In this document: piece by piece, positions 1-8,050 of the stretch
Layout: every line of letters begins with the position of its first letter
How positions within the stretch are numbered: the first letter of the stretch is position 1
Source of the DNA: JAFGTP01 sp964498725
GTDB lineage: Bacteria > Fidelibacterota > UBA2242 > JAFGTP01
DNA: 23,042 nt
Assembly (NCBI GenBank): GCA_964498725.1
Contig: CAZCHS010000048.1
Span: 1-23,042, forward strand
Direction: 5' to 3'
Translations under genes and position numbers: made by a program
The notes under the pieces: model-generated
Seen by the model: the letters and a program-made list of their open reading frames with translations, nothing else
Databases searched by the model: none
What the model was told of the DNA's origin: nothing

Positions 1-1430
1 GTATCATCTTCGCCAAAAGCATAATCCAGACCTAATAATCCCATTCTTGATTCCAGGCGCACACCGATACCAAAACTCTTTGGTGTGACTAATTTTCCCG
101 ATAAATTTCTAATGCCGCCCTGGTCATAAAAAGCGTATACCCGACTAAATTTACCGGTGATCCAACGAACTTCCAGCCCCAACTGACCGACTTCTGCGCC
201 GGAAAAGAAATCCTCGGGATAGCCGCGTAAGGTAGTGGCGCCGCCATACCAGAGCATTTCACTATAGGTCAATTTTTCACCGTGCAGGAATTTGCCCTGG
301 TAATCGCCATGAAAATTAAGCACTATATTTTGGTGGAGGTTGACATTGTATTCGGTTGATAGTCGAAATTGTGTTAAAATATTGGTTTTCTGCTCTTTAC
401 GATGATACCCCAGATGAGTGCCAATATCCAAAAGTAGTCCCCGCGAGGGATTAGTCGCCAAATCACGATTATCAAAAATATAATGCAATCCGGTTTTAAA
501 AAGTTTTGATTTTGATAATTGTAATTGTTCCCGTCCGGCCGGTGTGGGTAATGTTGTTTCATAATCTGCCGTTAATGAAAGTTCGCCGAGCCGGTTCATA
601 TCACTGCCAAGGCCAAAACTGAAATTTCGAAAGACCAGTAAAGTGTCTCTCAGTACTTGTTCAAAATTGAGATTAGTGAATAAACGGGACTTGAAAATTT
701 GTGGCGAGAAGGTAGCGAGTTTAAGTTCCTGTGAATTCTGATTAACTTTTGACCAGAATACCGATACACTTTTGCCCATACCGCCAATATTATTGAGTTT
801 AATATTTAATTGTCCGGTAAAATAGCCCTTTTGTTCGGATTTTTCCGGGATATAGCCGGCTATTCCGCTAAAGCTATTGGACTGGTCTTCATTCAGTTTG
901 AGCAAAAGCCCGATATCACCCTGCTGAGTTTTAATAATCTCCCATTGGTCATGATAGCTCAAAAATTCAAATTTTCTCAGCCGTTGTCTAATGGTTTGAT
1001 GTATGGCCGGATTATAGGGCTTGTGTATGATACCAGCGAGTTCACGGTTCAGAAGTTGCGGACTGGTCTTGTCAATATTTTCATAGATCAATGTGTCGAT
1101 TTGAGCCAACTGGTTTTTTGAAAGTCTGTAGGTAGGATTTATGAACAATGTGTCGGATTGATAATCCGGGTGGATTTGCTCCAGGTGCAAACTGGCAAAT
1201 AAATAACCCTTCCTGGTTAGAAGCAATAGCAGATCGCGGCTAAATTCAGCGTACTTTTCTTCATTAAAGGGCTGTGACCGGTAGTGTTTGGAAAGCGCTT
1301 TTATTGTTTGGTTGTCCAGGGTTGAGTCCCCCTGTAAAGAGATTTTCCCGAAATATTGGTCCGCTGACGCCGCTGACATCATAATCGTTAACAGTACCCC
1401 TAAAAATCCCATGGTTTTGCAAATTTTCAT
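1..1430 (-). CDS. Omp85-family outer-membrane barrel protein (BamA/TamA-like), 3' end cut by window edge
   Basis: The reading frame is open from ATG 1430 to the left edge, giving 476 residues; the last few tens are outside the window. The N-terminus is a clear signal peptide (about residues 1-23, ending SAASA). About residues 25-190 look like two POTRA-type modules, with short strands and helices and phrases such as RQRLRKFEFLSY. The rest is alternating beta-barrel sequence. Near residues 393-404 lies GGATTLRGYPED, the GGxxxLRGY signature on the lid loop L6 of Omp85 barrels, followed by FYDQGG and GVGIRLESRMG as in the last barrel strands. Family members insert or secrete proteins at the outer membrane. 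The start lies two bases from the stop of the giant barrel gene upstream, so the two are almost certainly co-transcribed and translationally coupled. Only two POTRA modules and this context suggest a dedicated Omp85 rather than the housekeeping BamA; that is inference. Confidence 0.88.
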   Translation of the reverse strand, partial: MKICKTMGFLGVLLTIMMSAASADQYFGKISLQGDSTLDNQTIKALSKHYRSQPFNEEKYAEFSRDLLLLLTRKGYLFASLHLEQIHPDYQSDTLFINPTYRLSKNQLAQIDTLIYENIDKTSPQLLNRELAGIIHKPYNPAIHQTIRQRLRKFEFLSYHDQWEIIKTQQGDIGLLLKLNEDQSNSFSGIAGYIPEKSEQKGYFTGQLNIKLNNIGGMGKSVSVFWSKVNQNSQELKLATFSPQIFKSRLFTNLNFEQVLRDTLLVFRNFSFGLGSDMNRLGELSLTADYETTLPTPAGREQLQLSKSKLFKTGLHYIFDNRDLATNPSRGLLLDIGTHLGYHRKEQKTNILTQFRLSTEYNVNLHQNIVLNFHGDYQGKFLHGEKLTYSEMLWYGGATTLRGYPEDFFSGAEVGQLGLEVRWITGKFSRVYAFYDQGGIRNLSGKLVTPKSFGIGVRLESRMGLLGLDYAFGEDD

Positions 1431-1431
1431 C

Positions 1432-4400
1432 TTAAAACATCGCCCTTATCTCAACGTTTCCCCGGTGATAAATTCCCAGGTAAGGTTCGCGACGGCTTTC
1501 ATAGTTTCCGCGCACGCTTAGGTATTTACCAATTTTGTATTCGGTAGAAGTGCCGATGCCAAAGGTGTTGCCCACCTGGTTGCCGTCACACATTTCCCAG
1601 GGAATCGTACTGGTTTCCGGTGAGGTTGTGACATTATTATATTCCGTGAAAAATTTCCAGCGGCCCTTTTTTAGAATTTTTATTTCATAAGCCAATTCCA
1701 GGCCGGTTAAAAAGGCCTCGATTTTTTTGTTCTTATCATCCTGTCTGTCTTTGCTTAAGGTAAATTCGCATATTACCAAATGATTGCGATTAAAATTGTA
1801 AGTAAAATTATTTGTTGCCTGAACAGATAAAATGTCCCGGTTCCGCAGATCATTAAAAAAAGAAATTCGCCGCGTTTCCTTGAATGCCAACTCTGATTGT
1901 AATTTCACCCGGGCGAAAAAGGGACCGCGATATTGGCAGGAAAGTTCCTCAATCTCACTATTTTCAGCGCCGCGTACATCCAATTGACTTTTTTGCAATG
2001 ATGTCCGGTAATGCAATTTTATATTTATCCGGCGCCGGGGGATTCGATAATTTAAATCATTGGATATGAGCCGGTAAAAAAAGGCCTGGGTTGTATCTGT
2101 GGCAGATGAATGCCAGGACCACTGCTGCAGTGCATTGTTCTGACTGTTCAGTTCCTGTTTGAGCCGAATTTGTGACATCAATGAAAAGCCTTTGAGAATC
2201 GAATTCTTTAACCGGTAACCATTAAATCTCAGGCGCAGGTCATTTTCAATATTAGTGACCGGAGTTTTGATAGCGCTGGGGATAATTCGTAATAAATAGG
2301 CGCCCTGGGCATGGGGAACATATTCCGCGTAAGTAGAATCGTACCGATACTGACCTTTGCCTTCACCCACATAGTAATAGAGTTTTTCCTTTTTAACGCT
2401 TTGTTCTTTTTCCACCTTCATATTGGTTTCCCAGGAAAAGGGGAGCGTGCGGGGATTTTGGCGCAATTCCACCGCCATAATAGAAAAATCCACATCGGGC
2501 AGGTTTTGTGATGCTGCATATTTCTTTTTGCGATTGGCAAAAGTCATTTTTGAGGAAAGGGTTTTCCAGTCATTGATGAGAGCGGAGAGTTTTAAATTTT
2601 CCCCTTTAGACTTCGTGGCCCAACCGGTGGTATCATCGCTTTCATCATGGCGGTAATTTTTTTCGATACGCCATTGAAATTTGTTTGTATTGTCTGATTC
2701 AAGTCCATAGGATTGCTCGAGAAATTGAAAATTTTGAAAATAAGTCCGGGCCTGATCTTTTTTTTCATAGTAAATGGTTGAGTAAGGAGAAAGGTTGAAC
2801 ACGTCAAACCGGACGCTGGCTTTCCTCCGCAGCCATTGGCGATTATCCAGGGAGATTATCTTTTCTTCGTAAAATTCACTGCTTTGCAAAGCTTTAAAAT
2901 GGAATCTCCCCGAAAGTTTATAGCGATTGGAGGAAAAGTTTTCTTTATCGAAGGTTGCCGCTGAAAAATCCACGGAAACATTGTTTTTCAGGCTGTAGTT
3001 AATCAAAGATTCAAGACTTCGCGCTCCTTGTGTCGAATCAGAATCAATATCCCATTTTCGGGCGTATTCCACCACATGATTTCTATCAATGGGGTTGAAT
3101 CTTTCCGTTTCCTGATTGTAGGTGGCATTCAGCCGGACTTTGCCGAGTGATGTTTCTGTGCCGGCCCAGTCAATGTCAAGATTAAAGGCGTGGCCCCGAT
3201 TGTCGCTGTCATCAATTGAGGAAAAAGTGTTCATATCAAGGTTTGACTGGGCAAATTCCGAGGAAACATAGAGATTTTTCGTGGCCTGGATTTCTGTTAC
3301 AACATGATAAAGCTGCTGGTCTTTCGGAAGTTTAACCGGTTTAGCGGGAAGATAAACAGCTTCTGTTTTCAGATTTTCCGGAAGGGTCGGATCATTTTTA
3401 TCCACCCACTGAAAATAAAATCGGTTGGCTTCATAGATTTTTCGATAGCGACCTTTCTTACCCACATTATAAAAGACGGCGGAGTGTGTGCCGGCGCCGG
3501 GCCCCTGGTAGACGAGAATTGAATCTTCCAAAATGTAAACTCCGTTGGAATCAGGCGTGATGGTGGATTTGTACCCTGCTTTGACATCATCACCAATGGT
3601 TTTTAACAATTGCCTATCATCGGCATTAAATTCAAATTCGATGGGATTGTTTTTGTCATCTGCTTCCTTGATAAAGGCAGCCGAGACTTTGACGCGGTCG
3701 TCTGCAAAATCTACCGACGATCCGGAATACCAGATATTTTTCTGATAAACCAGGTTTGAATATTGAAAATCAACGGTAACGCGGCTGTCTGAAGTGATCA
3801 GTTGCCGGGCTGTGAACGAAATTTCCCCGGTGGAATAGTCAATAGTGTAATCATGGTTTTCCCCGCGTGTTAACTGACGGCCGTCAATCCATACTGTTTC
3901 TGTCCCTGCCAGTACAATTATTGCCGTTTCGCCTTCTTTGCCGGTTAATTGATAAGGACCCTGATTTCCTTCTTCGCCATTAAACCGGTTTGTTGTGAAC
4001 TCCCCCTTTGAAACCGCGCCGCCTAAAATAATATCGGTATTGCGCCGCTTACTTTGACCATAGATCCCCTGCAATTTTCGCTGGTAGGTGCCGTATTTGC
4101 CGTCGCCCATATCCAGGTTGTAATCTCCAAAAATGATATTTTCATTATCCATTTCCAGGTTAATGAATACTTTATCGATTTCATTTAAACTCTGGGTGTT
4201 ACCCTCGGGTTGAATGGGAATGTTTTGATCGGACAGCGCGCCGGTGATGAACATATCATCCGTAATTTTGCCCCGTAATTCCAGGTTAAGTCCCGATTGA
4301 ATTGAAGCACCGCTTTCAGAAGCCAGTGAGACACCGCGATAAAGGGATCCGGATTTTAAAAAATCCAGGGTTGTTGTTTCCGGCAGATCAACCTTTGATT

Positions 4401-4686
4401 GTCTTTTGGCAATGGTTTTTTCCTTATCTGAGAAATGATATTCCGGGAATTCATAGAGAACTGTGTTCTCAGAAATATCTAATGATAAATATTGATATTT
4501 AATTGTTAACAGCGCACTGTCAGGTGTGGTAATATTGGTAAGGCGTCCTTTCAGAGCGTTGATTTTCATGCTATCACAGGTTACTTCTCCATAAATTGCT
4601 GATATCGCAAGACTTTGCGGAATGACATATTTTTTGGATAATTGTAAGGCAGCGGCGCCGGATCTGATCAGCAGGGTATCGATCAT
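1432..4686 (-). CDS. Giant outer-membrane beta-barrel protein, function unknown
   Basis: The 1084 codons begin at the first available ATG, but that ATG is internal: the same frame continues upstream through a signal peptide (see 4687-4773). About residues 1-90 form a small strand-rich domain with the pattern P-x-S-L-x-I-S...L-x-G-x-L, probably periplasmic. A segment around residues 185-310 has GDYNLDMGDGKYGTYQRKLQG, then GNQGPYQLTGKEGE and VLAGTETVWIDGRQL...DYTIDYSTGEISFT, a layout I associate with very large surface proteins of Bacteroidota-like phyla. The remaining ~750 residues are alternating polar and aromatic strands, rich in Y, N, R, K and W, ending NVEIRAMF with a terminal Phe typical of outer-membrane barrels. 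It sits between an NHL propeller and an Omp85 gene on the same strand. I cannot name the family; export or surface anchoring with the adjacent Omp85 is inference. Confidence 0.8.
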   Translation of the reverse strand: MIDTLLIRSGAAALQLSKKYVIPQSLAISAIYGEVTCDSMKINALKGRLTNITTPDSALLTIKYQYLSLDISENTVLYEFPEYHFSDKEKTIAKRQSKVDLPETTTLDFLKSGSLYRGVSLASESGASIQSGLNLELRGKITDDMFITGALSDQNIPIQPEGNTQSLNEIDKVFINLEMDNENIIFGDYNLDMGDGKYGTYQRKLQGIYGQSKRRNTDIILGGAVSKGEFTTNRFNGEEGNQGPYQLTGKEGETAIIVLAGTETVWIDGRQLTRGENHDYTIDYSTGEISFTARQLITSDSRVTVDFQYSNLVYQKNIWYSGSSVDFADDRVKVSAAFIKEADDKNNPIEFEFNADDRQLLKTIGDDVKAGYKSTITPDSNGVYILEDSILVYQGPGAGTHSAVFYNVGKKGRYRKIYEANRFYFQWVDKNDPTLPENLKTEAVYLPAKPVKLPKDQQLYHVVTEIQATKNLYVSSEFAQSNLDMNTFSSIDDSDNRGHAFNLDIDWAGTETSLGKVRLNATYNQETERFNPIDRNHVVEYARKWDIDSDSTQGARSLESLINYSLKNNVSVDFSAATFDKENFSSNRYKLSGRFHFKALQSSEFYEEKIISLDNRQWLRRKASVRFDVFNLSPYSTIYYEKKDQARTYFQNFQFLEQSYGLESDNTNKFQWRIEKNYRHDESDDTTGWATKSKGENLKLSALINDWKTLSSKMTFANRKKKYAASQNLPDVDFSIMAVELRQNPRTLPFSWETNMKVEKEQSVKKEKLYYYVGEGKGQYRYDSTYAEYVPHAQGAYLLRIIPSAIKTPVTNIENDLRLRFNGYRLKNSILKGFSLMSQIRLKQELNSQNNALQQWSWHSSATDTTQAFFYRLISNDLNYRIPRRRINIKLHYRTSLQKSQLDVRGAENSEIEELSCQYRGPFFARVKLQSELAFKETRRISFFNDLRNRDILSVQATNNFTYNFNRNHLVICEFTLSKDRQDDKNKKIEAFLTGLELAYEIKILKKGRWKFFTEYNNVTTSPETSTIPWEMCDGNQVGNTFGIGTSTEYKIGKYLSVRGNYESRREPYLGIYHRGNVEIRAMF

Positions 4687-4773
4687 AACATTGGCGGAAT
4701 CATTACCAAAAACTGTACTGCTCAGAAGAAATAGTAATATGATATATTTAGATTTATTGATTTATTTCCTCAT
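4687..4773 (-). other. Signal-peptide-coding 5' extension of the giant barrel gene without a usable ATG
   Basis: In frame with the 1432-4686 gene, the codons upstream of ATG 4686 spell a textbook signal peptide: NKSKYIILLFLLSSTVFG, then NDSANV. The only ATG further up is at 4773, but it reads ATG AGG AAA TAA, so it stops after three codons. The TAA is followed at once by ATC (4761-4759) and then Asn-Lys-Ser-Lys. GAGG at 4771-4768 lies six bases before that ATC, ideal Shine-Dalgarno spacing, so ATC may be a rare non-AUG start. Alternatively ATG 4773 is the real start (AGGA lies five bases upstream of it) and codon 4 is a nonsense mutation or base error. Confidence 0.6.
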
Positions 4774-4835
4774 TGTTTTCCTGATCGGCTGATTTTATGA
4801 ACTTTTATGTTGGTAAATTGTTTCGCTGATACCCA

Positions 4836-5693
4836 TTAATTTTGACTGGCAAAAATGTAAATAATTCCGGATTCTGATAGCAAATAAAGTCGATCATGGG
4901 TTGTATAAATATCAGTGATCCCTGTTCCGGAGACAACTGCTGTTTTTGTAAATTTGCGGTTAGAGAGTTTTAGGAGTTGGTTTTCCGTGCTCAGGGCGTA
5001 GATGGCATTTGCGAATTTTACAATTTTGTAAAGTGACTGTTCGGAGTTTGATTTTGAATGAATTTGTAAGGGTGAGCCATAGCGGTCAAAGGACAGAATT
5101 TTCCCGTTTTGCTCAAGAACCAGCAACTCCTCATCACCGGTAAAGTGAATATCAACGGGAGATATCAAGCGGAAGTTTTCCGCCACATCAGACCCGATAG
5201 CCCGATAATTACGGCGGTCGGAATCAATCACTAAAATTTCAAAATTATTTTCCTGTAAAATAAACAATTCCCCATCCTTTGAAATTTCAAGAGCAATGGG
5301 ATATTGCAGGTAAAAATGCGAATTTGCATCGGGGAAGGCCGTGATATAATGAATGTTTTTATCAAATCGCAGTAAGCGGTGATTGTTTTTATCGGTGACA
5401 AAAATATTGAGACCGGCATTAATGGCAATGTCAGTGGGATAATTAAAATTATTTTCATTCCATCCAAAACCACCGGTTTTTTTGATGATTTCCCCGTTTC
5501 GGGTTAATTCATAGAGTTCATGATTGATGGTTTCTGATAAATAAATTTTATCCAAATGGCTTACAGCAATCGCATTAAAATTGTAACTACCGGATTCATA
5601 GGCTGGTGAGATTGTATCCACCGCAATTAGGTCCGCCAGCAGGACATTAGCCGGCCATAAAAAAAAGATAAAGAATAAAAAGAATTTGTTCAT
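4836..5693 (-). CDS. Secreted NHL-repeat beta-propeller protein
   Basis: A 285-residue protein. I chose ATG 5693 because it gives a compact signal peptide (MNKFFLFFIFFLWPANVLLA). The frame can be extended to a TTG at 5720, but this would put nine polar residues in front of the peptide. The mature part is a run of about six propeller blades. The clearest is around residues 80-125, NYPTDIAINAGLNIFVTDKNNHRLLRFD, the classic NHL pattern (P-x-D-hydrophobic...V-x-D-x-x-N-x-R-h-x-x-F). Later blades are weaker: YPIALEISKDGELFILQ, SPVDIHFTGDEELLVLEQNGKI and ITDIYTTHDRLYLLSESG. Such propellers are binding or scaffold proteins with no conserved chemistry. It lies 69 bases after the response regulator and 75 bases before the barrel signal peptide, so it probably belongs to the same envelope operon and may act as a periplasmic partner of the barrel. 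Confidence 0.8.
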   Translation of the reverse strand: MNKFFLFFIFFLWPANVLLADLIAVDTISPAYESGSYNFNAIAVSHLDKIYLSETINHELYELTRNGEIIKKTGGFGWNENNFNYPTDIAINAGLNIFVTDKNNHRLLRFDKNIHYITAFPDANSHFYLQYPIALEISKDGELFILQENNFEILVIDSDRRNYRAIGSDVAENFRLISPVDIHFTGDEELLVLEQNGKILSFDRYGSPLQIHSKSNSEQSLYKIVKFANAIYALSTENQLLKLSNRKFTKTAVVSGTGITDIYTTHDRLYLLSESGIIYIFASQN

Positions 5694-5762
5694 GAAAGTC
5701 TCACATTGCTTTTTGAACAAATTTATAATGTTATTAACGAATTGACAAAGTGAATATTTAGT

Positions 5763-6401
5763 TTATCGTGATTGTTCGATTTTGGCCCGGTTTTTAAGGT
5801 ATCCGTAAGCCACCGGAAATAATTCTTCCAGACAATGGGGACAGACACTTTCAGTGAACTCTATATTGTAGTATTTTTTCATATAGGCATCAACACTAAG
5901 CCAGTTACTATTGTCTTCCCTGATCTTATGGCATGTGGTGCAAACCGGTACTTTCATATCTCTTAGAATATCATGCCGGGTAACAATAGTTTGCAACTCT
6001 TCCAGAAGCCGGTGATTTTGCATTTCTATTTTGTGTTTATGAATGCCTAATTCAATAGTTGTTAATAATTCGGTGTAATTAATCGGTTTCATCAGAAAAC
6101 CGGCAGGCTGTGTCAGTTTAATTCTTTCGAGTACATCTTCGTTAACATGGGCGGTTATGTAGATAATCGGAAGGTTGTGAAAAAGTCTGATTTTTTCTGC
6201 TGTTTCAATGCCGTCAAACTGAGATTCCAATTGTATATCAACCAGAACAATATCCGGTTTGATGATATCGATCATTGACAGGGCTTCGCGGCCGTTTCGG
6301 TAGACTTCCGGTACCGAATAGCCTTCTGTTTCCAGGTTGGCCTGCAGGTCTCTGGCAATAATTAATTCATCCTCAATGATCAGTATTGTTTTTTCCCTCA
6401 T
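5763..6401 (-). CDS. Response regulator with C-terminal CxxC/CxxC zinc-type module
   Basis: Residues 1-122 are a CheY-like receiver domain: acidic pair E10/D11, phospho-acceptor D55 (VLVDIQLE), T83 (YITAH) and K105 in the M-K-P motif, all present. Residues 123-145 look like a helical linker. The C-terminus holds C154-x-x-C157, then HKIREDNSNW, then C187-x-x-C190 (VCPHC). This small domain is often appended to two-component proteins and probably binds one metal ion. There is no DNA-binding output domain, so it should act by protein contact or as an intermediate in a phosphorelay. GAGGG four bases before ATG gives a good ribosome site. No histidine kinase is encoded in this window. It is the first well-supported gene of the minus-strand group leading into the NHL protein and the barrel, but whether it controls them is unknown. 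Confidence 0.9.
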   Translation of the reverse strand: MREKTILIIEDELIIARDLQANLETEGYSVPEVYRNGREALSMIDIIKPDIVLVDIQLESQFDGIETAEKIRLFHNLPIIYITAHVNEDVLERIKLTQPAGFLMKPINYTELLTTIELGIHKHKIEMQNHRLLEELQTIVTRHDILRDMKVPVCTTCHKIREDNSNWLSVDAYMKKYYNIEFTESVCPHCLEELFPVAYGYLKNRAKIEQSR

Positions 6402-6425
6402 ATTACCCTCAACTAATACTAAATT

Positions 6426-6554
6426 CTAATTAAATATTGCAATGAAAAAAAATAGGGCGCTGGCATAATCTGCCGCATAATCTATGCTTGTTTCTAAAGA
6501 AAAATCACTCGGGTTTTCGTCATTTTGAGTTGTTGCCACCATACTTTTTTCCAT
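6426..6554 (-). CDS. Possible 42-residue small protein or leader peptide
   Basis: A short open frame lies just ahead of the response regulator, ending 24 bases before its ATG. It starts MEKSMVATTQNDENPSDFS and ends in a hydrophobic tail, SALFFFIAIFN. An AGGGGA stretch about nine bases before the ATG is a fair ribosome site, and a TATAAT sequence on the same strand lies a little further upstream, though I see no good -35. I recognise no family. It may be a leader peptide, a small membrane protein or chance. Confidence 0.3.
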   Translation of the reverse strand: MEKSMVATTQNDENPSDFSLETSIDYAADYASALFFFIAIFN

Positions 6555-6752
6555 AAAAATTATCCCCTACGAATATTATAAAATACTCCTATTGAATATC
6601 TCCTTTAACCCATATTTTTAAAAATGCCAGACAACTTAAAAAAAGTGATAATAAAAACAAAGCGTTTTTTATAAAAAATATTTAATGTTTTTTAACTTAT
6701 TGTTTTTAAGTGCTTTATATTGTAAATATTTTTAATTTAATATAATAAATTT

Positions 6753-6780
6753 TATGTAAACAGTTATTATTGTTTACATA
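6753..6780. repeat. 10-bp perfect inverted repeat, candidate operator
   Basis: TATGTAAACA (6753-6762) and TGTTTACATA (6771-6780) are exact reverse complements separated by 8 bases. There is no T-run after it and the stem is AT-rich, so a dimeric regulator site is more likely than a terminator. It lies about 180 bases upstream of the DUF362-mrfBA genes and about 350 bases upstream of the response regulator. The regulator is unknown. Confidence 0.45.
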
Positions 6781-6888
6781 TAAGTTTCATCGATAAACCG
6801 GGCTTAAAATTGAGAGATTGATTTTGAATAGTGTAGTATTATAAAATAACTACACAAGATATTGTATTTGAACCACTGCGCAAGAATC

Positions 6889-6927
6889 AAAAGGATAATA
6901 AAAACTGTTGGAATTCTATCCTTTTTT
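6889..6927 (+). terminator. Terminator-like hairpin in the leader of the DUF362-mrfBA genes
   Basis: AAAAGGATA (6889-6897) pairs perfectly with TATCCTTTT (6917-6925), with a 19-base loop and a run of six Ts (6922-6927). No plus-strand gene precedes it in this window, so if functional it would terminate transcripts begun in the intergenic region, just 35 bases before the DUF362 start. An attenuator is possible. The stem is AT-rich and the loop is long, so function is uncertain. Confidence 0.4.
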
Positions 6928-6962
6928 AATATATTTTAAATGAATTAAAAATTGAGGTGAAA

Positions 6963-8033
6963 ATGACTAAAAGTAAATTGTATCTGTATCGATTTTCTGC
7001 AAATGAGAATACCAATAAAACCCAAAAACAATTAAAGATTTTATTTTCAAAAGCCGGTTTTGAAAATTTGATCAATAAACATGACCTGACCGCGGTTAAA
7101 ACCCATTTTGGTGAAAGAGGTGTCAACACCTATGTAAAACCCCATTATATAGAAGCCATTATTCGCAAAATTAAAAGTTGCGGCGCCCGGCCTTTTTTAT
7201 CGGATACCAATGTCCTGTATAAAAGTGAACGCGACAATGCCGTGGATCATATGAAATTAGCCCGTGAACACGGCTTTACCTATGAAAATACCGGTGCCGA
7301 CATTATTATTGCCGATGGTATCAATGGCGTCAATGAACAGGAAATAGAAATTAATGCGCCTCTAAATGACAAAGTAAATATTGCCAGGGAATATTTGACG
7401 GCTAATTCGATTATAGTCGTTACCCATGTCACGGGCCACCTGGCCTCCGGCATTGGCGCAACACTTAAAAATATGGGAATGGGAATGTCCAGCCGCAAGG
7501 GAAAACTGGTTCAGCATTCCGTCTCCCACCCCAATATTGCCGAATCAAAATGTACTAAGTGCGGCACCTGCATAAAATGGTGTCCGGTAGATGCGATTGC
7601 CATGAAGGAAAAGAGCGCTCACATCGATGATGATGTTTGTATCGGGTGCGGTGAATGCCTGGCGGTCTGCCGCTTTGATGCCGTGAAATTCAAGTGGGAT
7701 TCATCATCAGAATTATTGCAGCAGCAAATTGTCGAACATGCCCTGGGAATTGCCAAGGCGAAAAAAGGGCGCATGGGTTATTTTACTTTCATGATCAATA
7801 TGACAAAGGACTGTGATTGTTTACCTCATCCCGATGAATATATAATTGATGATATCGGTGTCATTGCCGGCGATGATCCGGTGGCAATTGATCAGGCTGT
7901 TTGGGACTTGACCAACCAGGATGGTAAAAACATCAATCAGCATGCATATCCCGATATAGACGGTGAAGAACAATTGCGATATGGTGAAAAGATCGGTTTG
8001 GGAAGCCGCAGCTATGAAATTATTGAAATCTGA
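6963..8033 (+). CDS. DUF362 protein with two [4Fe-4S] ferredoxin motifs
   Basis: I place the start at ATG 6963 (356 residues): the GTG at 6957 is part of the GAGGTG ribosome site. Residues 1-190 and the C-terminal part (about 245-350) form the DUF362 domain, with THFGERG, a central SIIVVTHVTGH and the late VAIDQAVWDL. Inserted at residues 197-236 are two cysteine sets, C197-x2-C200-x2-C203-x3-C207-P and C226-x2-C229-x2-C232-x3-C236, as in 2[4Fe-4S] ferredoxins. DUF362 proteins are cytoplasmic iron-sulfur proteins common in anaerobes; their reaction is not established to my knowledge. The gene lies 17 bases upstream of mrfB on the same strand, so co-transcription is likely, but no functional link to DNA repair is known to me. 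Confidence 0.88.
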   Translation: MTKSKLYLYRFSANENTNKTQKQLKILFSKAGFENLINKHDLTAVKTHFGERGVNTYVKPHYIEAIIRKIKSCGARPFLSDTNVLYKSERDNAVDHMKLAREHGFTYENTGADIIIADGINGVNEQEIEINAPLNDKVNIAREYLTANSIIVVTHVTGHLASGIGATLKNMGMGMSSRKGKLVQHSVSHPNIAESKCTKCGTCIKWCPVDAIAMKEKSAHIDDDVCIGCGECLAVCRFDAVKFKWDSSSELLQQQIVEHALGIAKAKKGRMGYFTFMINMTKDCDCLPHPDEYIIDDIGVIAGDDPVAIDQAVWDLTNQDGKNINQHAYPDIDGEEQLRYGEKIGLGSRSYEIIEI

Positions 8034-8050
8034 GTTTCTGCTGAGGAACG

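Larger units (their letters stand above)
6402..6962. other. AT-rich divergent intergenic region with inverted repeats
   Basis: The region between the divergent response-regulator and DUF362 genes is very AT-rich. Apart from the small possible ORF at 6426-6554 it holds no convincing gene. It contains a 10-bp perfect inverted repeat at 6753-6780, a second dyad GTGTAGT/ACTACAC (6831-6837 and 6849-6855, 11-base spacer) and a terminator-like hairpin at 6889-6927. I found no confident sigma-70 promoter pair on the plus strand. Confidence 0.6.

Noticed and set aside
6780..6962. Known riboswitch before the DUF362 gene
   Set aside because: I could not match the leader to any conserved riboswitch core; only a terminator-like hairpin and a short dyad are visible.
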